A DNA stretch of 64,000 nucleotides from Mesorhizobium wenxiniae (GTDB lineage: Bacteria; Pseudomonadota; Alphaproteobacteria; Rhizobiales; Rhizobiaceae): assembly GCF_002284535.1 (NCBI RefSeq), contig NZ_NPKH01000001.1, forward strand, positions 163,805-227,804. Direction: 5' to 3'. The translations under genes and the position numbers were made by a program. Positions 16,141-25,725 of the stretch are shown piece by piece. The notes below the pieces were generated by a model that was not told the DNA's origin, did no database searches, and saw only the letters and a list, made by a program, of their open reading frames with translations. The first letter of the stretch is position 1. Each line of letters starts with the position of its first letter.

Positions 16141-17190
16141 ATGGCCGTGCAAGCTCTCGACGCCGCAAGGCTTCCAGTCGACTGGGCGAAACTCGTTCAG
16201 AAGCTGGCGTTGGCGACCGCCCTGTTCGTCGTCGCCTACGGCGTGGTCCCTGCCTATGCTTCGGGCTATCTGGTCGAGGCGATCCTGCTGCCATTCCTGG
16301 CGCTCAGCCTGGCGGCGGTCGGCCTCAATTTGCTGACCGGCTATTGCGGCCAGCTCTCGCTTGGCTCTTCCGCCTTCATGGCGGTGGGCGCGTTCGGCGC
16401 CTACAATTTCAACCTCAGGGTCGAAGGCCTGCCGCTGGCGGTGACCATGATCCTGGCCGGAATTTCCGCCGCCGGCTTCGGCGTCGTGTTCGGCCTGCCC
16501 AGTCTCAGGCTGCGCGGCTTCTACCTCGCCGTCTCGACGCTCGCCGCCCAGTTCTTCGTGCAATGGGCGCTGACCAAGTTCGGCTGGTTCTCCAACGACA
16601 ACCCGTCCGGGGTGATCTCGGCGCCGCACCTGGCCGTCGCCGGTCTTTCGCTCGACAGCGCGACCGGCCGCTATTTGCTTTCGGTCACCACGGTCATGGT
16701 GCTGACGGCCCTCGTCTGGCGCTTGGTCAACAGCGCGACCGGTCGCAACTTCATCGCCGTGCGGGACAACGAAACCGCCGCACGCGTCATCGGTGTGCCG
16801 GTGCTGCGAACCAAGCTTCTGGCGTTCGCCATCTCGTCGTTCATCATCGGTATCGCCGGCGTGCTGTGGGCCTTCACCTATCTGCGCACCGTCGAGCCGG
16901 CAGGCTTCAATCTCGACCGCTCATTCCAGATCCTGTTCATCATCATCATCGGCGGGCTGGCCTCGATCCGTGGCGCGTTTTTGGGTGCGGCGTTCATCGT
17001 TGTCCTCCCGCTCTTTCTGTCCCGGCTCGGCGCCTTCCTGTTCGGCGGCCTGTTCGATTCGGGCGTTCTCGACATGAGCCAGCGCATCGTGCTCGGCGCC
17101 CTTATCATCATCTTCCTCATCGCGGAACCGAGCGGGCTGTCGGCCCTCTTCGACCGCCTCAAACGACGGATCGGCTCAAGGTCCAGCTGA
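16141..17190 (+). CDS. LIV-type ABC transporter permease (LivM-like)
   Basis: A 349-residue membrane protein with about nine helices. LivM hallmarks are GLNLLTGYCGQLSLGSSAFMAVGAF near residues 60-85, LRGFYLAVSTLAAQFF, VRDNETAARVIGVPV and a late segment GLASIRGAFLGAAFIV. It pairs with the LivH-like permease just upstream. The context and codon use are continuous with the rest of the operon, and no defect is visible. Confidence 0.88.
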   Translation: MAVQALDAARLPVDWAKLVQKLALATALFVVAYGVVPAYASGYLVEAILLPFLALSLAAVGLNLLTGYCGQLSLGSSAFMAVGAFGAYNFNLRVEGLPLAVTMILAGISAAGFGVVFGLPSLRLRGFYLAVSTLAAQFFVQWALTKFGWFSNDNPSGVISAPHLAVAGLSLDSATGRYLLSVTTVMVLTALVWRLVNSATGRNFIAVRDNETAARVIGVPVLRTKLLAFAISSFIIGIAGVLWAFTYLRTVEPAGFNLDRSFQILFIIIIGGLASIRGAFLGAAFIVVLPLFLSRLGAFLFGGLFDSGVLDMSQRIVLGALIIIFLIAEPSGLSALFDRLKRRIGSRSS

Positions 17191-17243
17191 TTGCCGCTCA
17201 ACTTCCTCCTCCGCTCGGACCAACCCATCAGGAGACGTAAGCA

Positions 17244-18575
17244 ATGACCTTCTTCAGTCACCTAAGAAAAGCGGCGATCGCCACGGCCTTCGTGCTCGGC
17301 GCGACGGCGGTTCACGCCGAAGAACAATACTTTCCCCTGCAGAGCTACCGTGTCGGTCCGTATGCGGCCGGCGGAACCGGCTTTTTCGGTGGCTTCATCG
17401 ACTATCTCAACCTGATCAACATCCGCGACGGCGGCGTCAATGGCGTCAAGCTGGCCTGGAGCGAAGGCGAGACGCAATATGAGGTCGAGAAGGGCGTCGA
17501 GGTGTATGAACGGTTGAAGAGCAATCCCGGCATCGCTGCCTGGAATCCACTCTCGGTCGGCATCGCCTATGCCATGATCGATCGCATCACCGACGACAAG
17601 GTGCCGCTGATCACCATCAACCACGGCCGCACAGACACGACCGACGGGCGGGTGTTCCCTTACGTCTTCCCGCTGCTGCTCAATCCTTACAGCGAGACCT
17701 CCGGCATCGTGAACTACATCGCGTCCAAGGAAGGAGGCCTCGACAAGCTCAAGGGCAAGAACATCGTCGTGCTCTATCACGGCTCGCCCTATGGGAAGGA
17801 GACGATCCCGATCTATGAGCTGCTGTCGCAGAAATACGGCTTCGAGCTGTCGCAGATCGAGGTGCCGCATCCCGGCAACGAGCAGCAGGCGCAGTGGCTG
17901 ACCATCCGGCGCGAGCATCCTGACTATGTCGTGCTGCGCGGCTGGGGCGTGATGAACCCCGTCGCCTTGAAGACCGCGCAGAAGACAGGCTTCCCGGCCG
18001 ATCACATCATAGGCAATGTCTGGTCGAATTCCGAAGAGGATGTCATCCCCGCCGGCGATGCCGCCAAGGGCTATACGGCCATCACCACCCAGGCCTCGGG
18101 TGAGCGGTATCCGGTGGTCCAGGAGATCGTCAAAACGGTCTACGGCGACGGCAAAGGCAATCTCGAGGACAAAAGCCGCATCGGCTCGGTCTACCACAAT
18201 CTCGGCATCGTCAATGGCATCCTCAATGTCGAGGCGGTCCGCATCGCACAGGCCAAGTTCGGCAACCGCACGCTGACCGGCGACGAAGTGCGTTGGGGCT
18301 TCGAGCATCTCAAGCTCAATCCGGCGCGCGTCGAGGCACTCGGCGCCAAGGACCTGTTCCACTCGATCAACGTCTCCTGGGACAATCACGAGGGTGACGG
18401 CTACGTGACCTTCCAGCAATGGGACGGCAAGAAGTGGAATGTCGTCTCCGACTGGATCGCTCCCGACTGGAAGCTGCTGCGTCCGATCATCGAGAAGTCG
18501 TCCGAGGCGTATGCCAAGGAAAAGGGCATCAAGATCCGCACGGCCGAGGACGCCGACGCGGTGGTCAGCAACTGA
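17244..18575 (+). CDS. ABC transporter solute-binding protein of the LIV type
   Basis: A 443-residue periplasmic protein. The first 25 residues form a signal peptide (charged start, hydrophobic core AAIATAFVLGAT, cleavage after VHA). The mature part has the class I periplasmic-binding layout: YAAGGTGFFGGFIDYLNLINIRDGGVNGVKL, EVEKGVEVYERLKS, and a second lobe with NIVVLYHGSPYGKETIPIYELL. It is longer than LivK (about 370), resembling members that bind non-amino-acid ligands. The ligand is not determinable from sequence; the flanking sulfur-oxygenase genes suggest a sulfonate, sulfone or similar compound. AGGAGACGTAAGC supplies a strong ribosome site. Confidence 0.85.
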   Translation: MTFFSHLRKAAIATAFVLGATAVHAEEQYFPLQSYRVGPYAAGGTGFFGGFIDYLNLINIRDGGVNGVKLAWSEGETQYEVEKGVEVYERLKSNPGIAAWNPLSVGIAYAMIDRITDDKVPLITINHGRTDTTDGRVFPYVFPLLLNPYSETSGIVNYIASKEGGLDKLKGKNIVVLYHGSPYGKETIPIYELLSQKYGFELSQIEVPHPGNEQQAQWLTIRREHPDYVVLRGWGVMNPVALKTAQKTGFPADHIIGNVWSNSEEDVIPAGDAAKGYTAITTQASGERYPVVQEIVKTVYGDGKGNLEDKSRIGSVYHNLGIVNGILNVEAVRIAQAKFGNRTLTGDEVRWGFEHLKLNPARVEALGAKDLFHSINVSWDNHEGDGYVTFQQWDGKKWNVVSDWIAPDWKLLRPIIEKSSEAYAKEKGIKIRTAEDADAVVSN

Positions 18576-18641
18576 ATTTGGTATGGTGCGGCCGACAAAT
18601 CTGGCCGGCCGCGCCATCCACCTTCCCGAGCGGAGTCATCG

Positions 18642-19433
18642 ATGTCCATCCCGGAATACCCGATACTGTCAGTTAGCAGCGTGGAGGCTGTTTACAACGG
18701 CGCCATCGCCGCCCTACACGGCGTCGACTTGTTGGTTGGCAGGGGCGAGATCGTCGCGCTGCTCGGCTCCAACGGTGCCGGCAAGACGACACTGCTGCGC
18801 GCCGTATCCAATCTCCTTCCGGCTGAGCGCGGCGCCATTACCGCCGGTCGGATCACCTTCGGTGGCGAGGATGTTTCAAGGGCAAGCCCCTCGCACCTAG
18901 TCCGCAGCGGCCTTGTCCAAGTCCTCGAGGGCCGGCATTGCTTCCGCTCGCTGACGGTCGAAGAGAACCTCTTCACCGGCGCGCTCGGACGCTCGTCCTC
19001 TCGCACGGGCGTCAAGGCGGACCTCGATCGTGTCTATTCACTTTTCCCAAGGCTCGCCGAGAAGCGGCGAACCCGGTCCGGCCTCACTTCCGGGGGCGAG
19101 CAGCAGATGACGGCTATCGGCCGGGGTCTGATGTCGCGGCCGAAACTCTTTGTTCTGGACGAGCCGTCGATGGGGCTGGCACCGCTGATCGTCGACGAGA
19201 TCTTCAGCGCCCTGAAACGGCTCAACCGCGACGAAGGCCTTTCGATCCTCGTTGCCGAACAGAATTCGGCGGTCGCGCTGAAATACGCCGACCGCGCCAC
19301 CGTGCTCGAGAACGGCGTCAGCGTGCTGGAAGGATCGGCTGCCGACTTGCGCCAGCGCACCGATATCAAAACCTACTACCTCGGCGGCGCGCCGCTTCCA
19401 CCGCAACATTTTCCCAAGGAGACAGCAGCATGA
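18642..19433 (+). CDS. LIV-type ABC transporter ATP-binding protein (LivF-like)
   Basis: A 263-residue ATPase with Walker A GSNGAGKTT, the LivF element LVRSGLVQVLEGRHCFRSLTVEENL, signature TSGGEQQMTAIGRGLM, Walker B LFVLDEPSMGLAP and the end of the core in VAEQNSAVALKYADRATVLENG. It is the second ATPase of the importer. Its TGA overlaps the ATG of the next gene (ATGA), which ties the transporter translationally to the sulfur-oxidoreductase downstream and strengthens the functional link. Confidence 0.88.
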   Translation: MSIPEYPILSVSSVEAVYNGAIAALHGVDLLVGRGEIVALLGSNGAGKTTLLRAVSNLLPAERGAITAGRITFGGEDVSRASPSHLVRSGLVQVLEGRHCFRSLTVEENLFTGALGRSSSRTGVKADLDRVYSLFPRLAEKRRTRSGLTSGGEQQMTAIGRGLMSRPKLFVLDEPSMGLAPLIVDEIFSALKRLNRDEGLSILVAEQNSAVALKYADRATVLENGVSVLEGSAADLRQRTDIKTYYLGGAPLPPQHFPKETAA

Positions 19434-20677
19434 CCATCCAATCCAGGCAGGCGTCGGATAGCCGCAGTGCCGTCCCGCCGGTCGAACGACCCTCTGCCAA
19501 GGCGCATGTGATCAAGGCCGATGCCGAGGCAATCGCTGTCGCCGAAAAACTCGCCGCCGAATTCGCCAGGGATGCCTCCAAGCGGGATCGTGAACGCATC
19601 TGGCCGAAGGAAGAGCTCGATGCGTTTTCGCAGAGCGGCCTGTGGTCGATCAACGTGCCGAAAGCCTATGGCGGGCCGGAGCTCTCCTATGTGACCCTGT
19701 CGAAGGTGATCACCATCATCTCGGCGGCCGATCCGTCGCTCGGCCAGATTCCGCAGAACCATCTTGGCGTCGTCGCCGCTATCCGCACCGTCTCCGACGA
19801 GGCGCAGAAGAAGCTGCTTTTCGCTGAGGTGCTGTCCGGCACGCGCTTCGGCAACGCGTTCTCCGAGTTCGGCTCCAAGCGCGCGGCCGACTTCGAGACA
19901 AAGTTCGTCGACGCCGGCGACCATGTCGTGGTCAACGGCCAGAAATTCTATTCGAGCGGTGCTCTGCTTGCCCATCTGGTTCCGATCGTGGCGCTCGATG
20001 ACGAGGGGCGCGCCTGGTATGCCATCGCCGATCGCGGCGCGCCCGGACTGACGGTGATCGACGACTGGTCGAGCTTCGGACAGAAGACGACTTTGTCCGG
20101 TACGGTCCTGCTCGACAATGTCAAGGTGCCCAAAACGCATCTTGTCCCCGGCTACAAGGGCTATGACAGGCCGACGGCCGACGGCGCCATCTTCCAGATC
20201 ATCCAGGCCGCGGTCGATCTCGGCATCGCCAAGGCGGCGATCGACGAGACTGTCGGCTTCGTGCGCACCAAGTCGCGCGCCTGGATCGACAGCGGCGTCG
20301 ATCATGCCTGGCAGGATCCTTATACGATCCAGGCGATTGGCGACCTTCGCCTGCGGGCCAACGCGGCAGAGGCGGTTCTGGAAAGGGCCGGGCTTGCGGT
20401 CGATCGCGCCGTGGCCGACCCGAACGAGAAGACCGTCGCGGAAGCGCAGATCGCGGTTGCCGAATCCAAGATCCTCACGACAGAGATCGCCATCATTGCC
20501 ACGAACAAGCTGTTCGAGCTCGCCGGCACACGCTCGACGCTGGCCGAGCACAATCTCGACCGGCACTGGCGCAACGCCCGCACCCACACGCTGCACGATC
20601 CGGTGCGCTGGAAATACGCGATCCTCGGCAACTACTACCTCAACGACGTAAATCCGCCGCTCCATGCCTGGAGCTGA
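19430..20677 (+). CDS. sfnB: SfnB-family acyl-CoA dehydrogenase-like oxidoreductase
   Basis: A 415-residue flavoprotein of the acyl-CoA dehydrogenase fold. SfnB-group features include [22 protein letters not shown] at the start, [21 protein letters not shown], and [11 protein letters not shown], a motif typical of sulfur-acquisition members; the C-terminus reads [26 protein letters not shown]. Relatives are DszC/SfnB-type flavin-dependent enzymes that act on sulfur compounds rather than on CoA esters. The ATG at 19430 overlaps the LivF stop. The exact substrate is unknown; it may use FMNH2 from the MsuE-like reductase. Confidence 0.8.
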   Translation: MTIQSRQASDSRSAVPPVERPSAKAHVIKADAEAIAVAEKLAAEFARDASKRDRERIWPKEELDAFSQSGLWSINVPKAYGGPELSYVTLSKVITIISAADPSLGQIPQNHLGVVAAIRTVSDEAQKKLLFAEVLSGTRFGNAFSEFGSKRAADFETKFVDAGDHVVVNGQKFYSSGALLAHLVPIVALDDEGRAWYAIADRGAPGLTVIDDWSSFGQKTTLSGTVLLDNVKVPKTHLVPGYKGYDRPTADGAIFQIIQAAVDLGIAKAAIDETVGFVRTKSRAWIDSGVDHAWQDPYTIQAIGDLRLRANAAEAVLERAGLAVDRAVADPNEKTVAEAQIAVAESKILTTEIAIIATNKLFELAGTRSTLAEHNLDRHWRNARTHTLHDPVRWKYAILGNYYLNDVNPPLHAWS

Positions 20678-20709
20678 GCGAAGCGCCTCCAAATCACAGA
20701 GGACCATTC

Positions 20710-21885
20710 ATGAGCATTGCCACTCCCGACAGGATCAAGGTCCTGTGGTTTCTGCCGACTCATGGCGACAGCCGCTATCTCGGCACCTCAGAGGGGGGCA
20801 GGGCGGTCGACTTGCCCTATCTCACCCAAGTCGCGAAAGCCGCCGATGCCATCGGCTACTATGGCGCGCTGCTGCCGACAGGACGCAGTTGCGAAGATAG
20901 CTGGGTCGTGGCGTCGGCGCTGGCACCGCTGACGCAGCGGCTTCGCTTCCTTGTCGCCGTCCGGCCGGGCCTGCAATCGCCGACGCTAGCCGCGCGCATG
21001 ACCTCGACGCTCGACCGCATTTCCGGCGGACGCCTGCTCATCAACGTCGTCACCGGCGGGGATCCGGTCGAGAACAAGGGCGACGGCATCTTCCTCAGCC
21101 ATGACGAGCGCTATGAGGTGACGCGGGAATTCCTCGACATCTACAAGGCGGTGCTTCGCGGCGAGACCGTAGCGTTCGCAGGCAAGCACTTCCGTATCGA
21201 GGACGGTCGCCTACTGTTTCCGCCCGTGCAGACGCCACATCCGCCGCTCTATTTCGGCGGCTCGTCCGATGCCGCTAACGCGGTCGCCGCCGAACAGATC
21301 GACAAATATTTGACCTGGGGCGAACCGCCGGCGGACGTCGCGGCAAAGATTGCCCATGTGCGCGGTCTTGCCGAGAAAGCCGGGCGCCAGGTGACCTTCG
21401 GCATCCGGCTGCATGTCATCGTCCGCGAGACCAATCATGAGGCCTGGGCCGATGCCGACCGCCTGATCAGCCGCCTGGACGACAACACGATAACCGAGGC
21501 GCAGAAGGTTTTCGCGCGCATGGATTCCGTCGGCCAGTCGCGCATGAGCCGGCTTCATGGCGGCCGCCGCGACAAACTCGAAATCAGTCCGAACCTGTGG
21601 GCTGGCGTTGGCCTGGTGCGCGGCGGCGCCGGCACCGCCCTGGTCGGCGATGCGGCGACAGTTGCGGAACGGATCGACGGATACCGGCGCATTGGCATCG
21701 ATAGCTTTATCCTGTCCGGCTATCCGCATCTGGAGGAGGCCTATCGGTTCGGCGAACTCGTGTTGCCGTTGTTGCCGCTCGATCATGAAATCTCGACGCG
21801 CCCGACGGCAGTGAACATGGGACCGTTCGGCGAAACGGTGGCCGGCGACCATCGGCCTTCGGCACTGCGCGCGAGTCAGTCTTGA
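20710..21885 (+). CDS. ssuD: LLM flavin-dependent alkanesulfonate monooxygenase (SsuD-like)
   Basis: A 391-residue luciferase-like enzyme. SsuD hallmarks: [16 protein letters not shown] near the start, [59 protein letters not shown], and [13 protein letters not shown] at the end. SsuD oxidises alkanesulfonates to aldehyde and sulfite with FMNH2 and oxygen. Conserved His and Arg positions of the family ([40 protein letters not shown]) are present. It overlaps the following gene by 4 bp (TTGA). FMNH2 probably comes from the MsuE-like enzyme at the head of the operon, since no separate SsuE is present. Confidence 0.85.
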   Translation: MSIATPDRIKVLWFLPTHGDSRYLGTSEGGRAVDLPYLTQVAKAADAIGYYGALLPTGRSCEDSWVVASALAPLTQRLRFLVAVRPGLQSPTLAARMTSTLDRISGGRLLINVVTGGDPVENKGDGIFLSHDERYEVTREFLDIYKAVLRGETVAFAGKHFRIEDGRLLFPPVQTPHPPLYFGGSSDAANAVAAEQIDKYLTWGEPPADVAAKIAHVRGLAEKAGRQVTFGIRLHVIVRETNHEAWADADRLISRLDDNTITEAQKVFARMDSVGQSRMSRLHGGRRDKLEISPNLWAGVGLVRGGAGTALVGDAATVAERIDGYRRIGIDSFILSGYPHLEEAYRFGELVLPLLPLDHEISTRPTAVNMGPFGETVAGDHRPSALRASQS

Positions 21886-23312
21886 GCGCCAGAGACTTGG
21901 GCAGGGGACCGGTCGTAGCCATCATCGGTGGCGGCTTTTCCGGTGCGGCGACCGCGTTTCATCTTGCGCGGCTGCTGCCCGCCGGTGCTGCCGATATCGT
22001 GGTCGTCGAGCCCAGAGAGGGGCTCGGCTATGGTCTGGCCTACTCGACGGCCGATCCTTCACACCGCATCAATGTGCCGGCGTCGAGAATGACGCTGATC
22101 TCCGGCCAGGACAGCCACTTTGCCGATTGGCTGGAGCAGACCGGCGCGATTCTCGACGATGCCGAGGCTATTGCCGCAAATGGAGCACTCTACCCACAAC
22201 GACGCGTTTTCGGGCGCTACGTGGAATCTTATCTCCAACCCTTTCTGTTCGGCAAAGTGATCCGTCATGTCAGGTCCGCCGTCGCGTCAGTCGAGCTCAG
22301 TGGCCAGGGCTACATCCTGATTCTCGCTGATGGAAGGACGCTCGCAGCCGACGCCCTAGTGATTGCGGCGACGCATCCGCCACCGGCCTTGCCATCGGCC
22401 CTGCGGTCTGTGGCTGCTGCAGCCCGGCTGGTGGCCAATCCCTATGATCTCGGAGGGCTGCAAGCGATCGGCCGCGACGACCAAGTGCTCGTAGTCGGCA
22501 CTGGATTGACGTCGGCGGATATCATTGCCACGCTGGACCGCAATGGGCATCGTAGCCGCATCGTCGCGCTGTCACGTCATGGTTATCGTTCGCGCAGCCA
22601 CGCGGTGCTCCCGGGCGACCCGATTGGTGATTTCATCAGTCTGCCTTCACGCAGCGCAACAGTGATGCTCAGACGCATCCGGGCCACGATCCTAGATGCC
22701 AAGCGTCGGGGCGAAGACTGGCACCCGGTGCTCGATGCCGTCCGACGTCAGGGACAAATCATCTGGCAGGCCCTGCCGCTCGACGAGCAACGCCGCCTCG
22801 TGCGCCATTTGCGCACGCTGTGGGATGTGCATCGCTTCCGCATCGCGCCACAGGTCGCGGACGTGCTCGATCGCCGCGTTGCCGAAGGCATGCTCGCCTA
22901 TCGCGCCGCATCGATCGTCGGCGCCGAGCAGGTCGACGGGCGCATTCGGGTCACGCTGCGGCCAAGGCGCCAACCCACTCAGACAACCGAGACGTTCGAC
23001 AGGGTGGTCGTCACGACCGGGCCGGCGCATGCCGATATTTTCCGGACCAACACAGCAATTGCCGATCTCGGGCGAATGGGACTGGTCCGGCTAGACCCGA
23101 TTGGCCTTGGCCTGGCGACCGACAGCCAAGGCCGTGCGGTCAGCACTTCCGGCCGACCGACCGACAGCATTTTCGTCAGCGGGCCGCTGGCGCGCGGCAG
23201 CGTTGGCGAATTGATGGGAATTCCCGAAGTCACCGCGCATGCCGAGCGTATAGCCGCTGAAATCCACCAATGGCTTGGATACCAAACGGCGTTGCGTCGT
23301 AAGGCGTCGTGA
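21882..23312 (+). CDS. FAD/NAD(P)-binding protein (COG4529-like)
   Basis: A 476-residue flavoprotein with an N-terminal FAD dinucleotide fold ([22 protein letters not shown]), the segment [24 protein letters not shown] typical of the COG4529 group, and a second nucleotide site [22 protein letters not shown]. The C-terminal part ends with a FAD motif around [19 protein letters not shown]. The likely start is TTG at 21882, overlapping the ssuD-like stop; no better ATG is available. Function in the operon is unknown: it may be an oxidoreductase or monooxygenase working on a sulfur intermediate. Last gene of the operon. Confidence 0.75.
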   Translation: MSARDLGRGPVVAIIGGGFSGAATAFHLARLLPAGAADIVVVEPREGLGYGLAYSTADPSHRINVPASRMTLISGQDSHFADWLEQTGAILDDAEAIAANGALYPQRRVFGRYVESYLQPFLFGKVIRHVRSAVASVELSGQGYILILADGRTLAADALVIAATHPPPALPSALRSVAAAARLVANPYDLGGLQAIGRDDQVLVVGTGLTSADIIATLDRNGHRSRIVALSRHGYRSRSHAVLPGDPIGDFISLPSRSATVMLRRIRATILDAKRRGEDWHPVLDAVRRQGQIIWQALPLDEQRRLVRHLRTLWDVHRFRIAPQVADVLDRRVAEGMLAYRAASIVGAEQVDGRIRVTLRPRRQPTQTTETFDRVVVTTGPAHADIFRTNTAIADLGRMGLVRLDPIGLGLATDSQGRAVSTSGRPTDSIFVSGPLARGSVGELMGIPEVTAHAERIAAEIHQWLGYQTALRRKAS

Positions 23313-23407
23313 AGCTGCAAACACGATGAGGCTATCCAGATGACACTCACCGAGCGCATTGCGAAGGTGGAAAGCCCATTCGTGTCGTAAATAGGCCACT
23401 GGTCGCG

Positions 23408-23535
23408 TGCCGCTCCTGGCGCTTTTCGCAGATCCGCTCGACCTCGGAGGTGCCGATCTCCATGCCCAGACTTCGCCGGCGTCCACCGCTTTGATGACGA
23501 TCCGAGACGATCAGCCCACCGCGGCGGGTCGAGAA
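23408..23535 (-). mobile_element. IS256-family transposase remnant
   Basis: The stretch ctcgacctcggaggtgccga and the following bases match, with gaps, the interior of the IS256 transposase at 11605-11700 (the part encoding [13 protein letters not shown] and RRGGRIVSV). It is far too short and broken to be functional. The rest of 23313-23756 shows nothing recognisable. Confidence 0.65.
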
Positions 23536-23756
23536 AGCACTGGGCGGGAAGACGCCTACAGCGAGGCTGCTCGCCTTGTGGCCGTAGAGAGGGAAAGAAT
23601 CTGCCGCCGGACATCGACTTCAGTGGTCTAGAGAAGGCGGCTCGGCAGCGACCTCTGCGTGAACCCAGACGCCTTGAAAATTTGCCCGATGCGTCCGGAT
23701 GCTTGGCGGTGATCTTCATCAAATGCGATGAGCTGCAATTTCTGGCGACGGCCACG

Positions 23757-24815
23757 CTAAGGGCGGGCCTCCAGCACCATGTTGAACGGTGTCTCCGCGG
23801 CGCGACGCAATCGCTTGAAGCCGCCGCCGGTCACCACCTTGCGCAGCCTCGCCTCACCGGCCTGGGCTCCAAGCGCGAGCCCGACTTCCTGCGACACGGA
23901 CGCGGGCGTGCACACGAACGTGGAAGCGGCATAGTAAACGCGTCCGACGGGATTGAGGTTCGCCGCCAGATGATCATGCGCGAACGGCTCGACGATCATC
24001 CACGTGCCATCCGGCTTGAGCGATCCGTGGACATGGGTGGCGGCGCCCGTCGGGTCGCCCATGTCGTGAAGGCAATCGAAGAATGTGACGAGGTCATAGG
24101 TTCCGGGATAGCTCTTGGCGGCCGCGACGTCGAACCGCGTGTTGACGCCGACGCCGGCTACCTCGGCCGCCTTGCGGGCGCGCTCAATCGAAGGGGCATG
24201 ATAGTCGAAGCCGACGAAGCGCGAATTGGGGAAGGCCTGTGCCATGAGCACGGTCGATGCACCATGACCGCATCCAACATCCGCGACGTCCACGCCGCGT
24301 TCGAGCTTCTCGACGACGCCCTCCAAGGCCGGCAGCCAGGAGTCGATCAGATTGGCATTGTAGCCTGGACGGAAGAACCGTTCCGTACCGCGAAACAGAC
24401 ACGCGCTATGATCGTGCCACCCGACGCCCTTGCCGGACTGGAATGCCTGCCTCACCTTTTCTTCATCGAGCCACAGCGCGGACAGGAACTCGAATGCGCC
24501 TGCCATGAAGGCCGGGCTGTCTTCATCGGCGAACACCAGCTCTTGCTCGGCGTTGAGATAGAATTTGTCGCTCGCTTCATCGTAGTCGACGTAGCCCGCC
24601 GCCGCCTGCCCGGAAAGCCATTCCCTTACGAGGCGTTCCTGGGTGCCGGTGCGTGTCGAAAGTTCGGCGGCCGTCATCTTGCCGCCTTCGCGCAATGCCT
24701 TGAACAGGCCGAGTCTGTCCCCCAGCAGGACTCCCGCGCCCGTTGCGATCGCACCGAGATCGCCGACCATTTTCCCCAAGAATGCGTCCAACTTTTCCTG
24801 ATTCGGTTCAGACAT
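23757..24815 (-). CDS. SAM-dependent methyltransferase with N-terminal winged helix
   Basis: A 352-residue protein. The N-terminal 100 residues (LGDRLGLFKALREGGKMTAAELSTRTGTQERLVREWLSGQAAAGYVDY) form a winged-helix dimerisation domain like those of plant and bacterial O-methyltransferases. The SAM site is VDVADVGCGHGAST (motif I) followed by FPNSRFVGFDYHAPSIERA (motif II) and YDLVTFFDCLHDMGDP. The substrate is unknown. It lies downstream, in the same direction, of a NifA/sigma-54 type promoter at 25249-25264 and a decayed small gene, so it may be expressed in nitrogen-fixing nodules. A 58-bp piece of this gene (24668-24725) is repeated at 42392-42449. Confidence 0.8.
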   Translation of the reverse strand: MSEPNQEKLDAFLGKMVGDLGAIATGAGVLLGDRLGLFKALREGGKMTAAELSTRTGTQERLVREWLSGQAAAGYVDYDEASDKFYLNAEQELVFADEDSPAFMAGAFEFLSALWLDEEKVRQAFQSGKGVGWHDHSACLFRGTERFFRPGYNANLIDSWLPALEGVVEKLERGVDVADVGCGHGASTVLMAQAFPNSRFVGFDYHAPSIERARKAAEVAGVGVNTRFDVAAAKSYPGTYDLVTFFDCLHDMGDPTGAATHVHGSLKPDGTWMIVEPFAHDHLAANLNPVGRVYYAASTFVCTPASVSQEVGLALGAQAGEARLRKVVTGGGFKRLRRAAETPFNMVLEARP

Positions 24816-24925
24816 CGGAATCTCCCTTTGGGTTCAATCTCTCCAGGCGACGGAGCCGTGCTCGTCATGAGGCGCCTTGAGCATCAGATGCTCGAAGACA
24901 TGCGATGCCGGATTTCCCCGGCGGC

Positions 24926-25209
24926 TCATCCGCGCTGCCGATCCTGCACCAGACCATATGAGTGACGACCGGCGCGGTGGTCGGGAATGACAGCCACCTC
25001 CATGCCCTTGAAAAGCAGGAAATCCGTCACTTTGCCCTCGTCGGTAACCGGCGGAGCCGGAGTGGTCGTCACCAGGGCAAGCCCTGTCGCAGCAGGTATC
25101 CTAGGGCAGCCCGTCAAAACATCGATGACTCCGGTTGTGGTGCCGGGGCGGGCGATCAGGGGCCAAGTGATTGTTCCGCGGCGGCTGTATGTTTTGGTAA
25201 GGTGATCAT
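24926..25209 (-). pseudogene. Small NifA-promoter-linked gene, copy 1, frameshifted
   Basis: Starting at ATG 25209 the frame reads MITLPKHTAAAEQSLGP and stops. One base shift restores a long frame: LIARPGTTTGVIDVLTGCPR, then [40 protein letters not shown] and on to a stop at 24926. The second copy at 42450-42676 keeps the missing residues (LGPNLLIALPVTTTG), so the ancestral product was about 95 residues. I do not recognise the protein. It begins about 30 bp after the predicted start of transcription of the sigma-54 promoter, and is followed by the methyltransferase gene. Confidence 0.45.
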
Positions 25210-25248
25210 GCGAATTCTTGTTGGTCGGTCACGTGTTTGCGGATGACC

Positions 25249-25264
25249 CGCATGTACTGTGCCA
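25249..25264 (-). promoter_or_regulatory. Sigma-54 (-24/-12) promoter, copy 1
   Basis: On the minus strand the sequence is TGGCACAGTACATGCG, with GG and GC exactly ten bases apart and only one mismatch from the TGGCAC-N5-TTGC consensus. Predicted transcription start is near 25238. A TGT-N10-ACA site lies about 85 bp upstream, the usual NifA spacing. The homologous block at 42716-42731 keeps the same elements. Confidence 0.75.
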
Positions 25265-25315
25265 AATGAGAAAACCATTCAAACGCAATACAGTAGATCT
25301 GACTGTATCCGACAT

Positions 25316-25331
25316 TGTCGGAATTTGGACA
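25316..25331. promoter_or_regulatory. NifA upstream activator sequence, copy 1
   Basis: TGTCGGAATTTGGACA is a perfect TGT-N10-ACA site. Such sites occur by chance about once per 4 kb, but the position 85 bp upstream of a near-consensus sigma-54 promoter and conservation in the second copy support a real NifA site. Confidence 0.7.
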
Positions 25332-25725
25332 TCGCCGAACGCGAAGCGCTCGGGGCTTGTGACGATACTTGAGCGTGCTGCTTCGGAGGAGGGATGCGCC
25401 TCGAACCGGCCGCGAGGCCTTTTTCTGGCAACGGATTCCGGCCGGGTTAGGCCGCGAGGAAAGCGACGGTGAATAAGAGGTAGAGGACCAACCGTTTTGA
25501 GCGGGTAGTTGCCGTGTTGCGCCCCCAGGCAAAGGCCAGCACCACGGAGCAGTATTTCTGGTGGCGATACTACAACGCCTTTAAGTGCCGGTTACCCGTT
25601 TTTACCCAGTTGGCCTGGTGCATTCAGAGCGAGGTGGTTGGAAACCGCTTATTGTGGCTATGGGCGAACTCGGGATGGAGGAGTGGACCCAAAAATTGGC
25701 AAAATGCCCCAGGGAGGATTACATG

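Larger units (their letters stand above)
24668..25424. repeat. NifA-promoter block, long copy (repeated at 42392-42895)
   Basis: From about 24983 to 25419 the sequence is repeated with roughly 85-90 percent identity (judged by eye) at about 42450-42890, including the small gene, the sigma-54 promoter and the NifA site. The other copy also retains 24668-24725 from inside the methyltransferase gene but lacks 24726-24982, so it arose from a larger duplication followed by an internal deletion. Confidence 0.8.

Noticed and set aside
15732..17240. A 500-codon frame overlapping the LivH and LivM genes.
   Set aside because: Arg-rich shadow in another phase; the LivH and LivM frames carry the family motifs.
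25228..25246. GG-N10-GC on the plus strand (GGTCACGTGTTTGC) near the NifA site.
   Set aside because: The NifA site lies downstream of it in that direction and the minus-strand promoter fits consensus and spacing far better.
25408..25424. GGCCGCGAGGCC followed by TTTTT, a possible terminator.
   Set aside because: The stem is only four pairs and the second copy of the repeat does not keep it.
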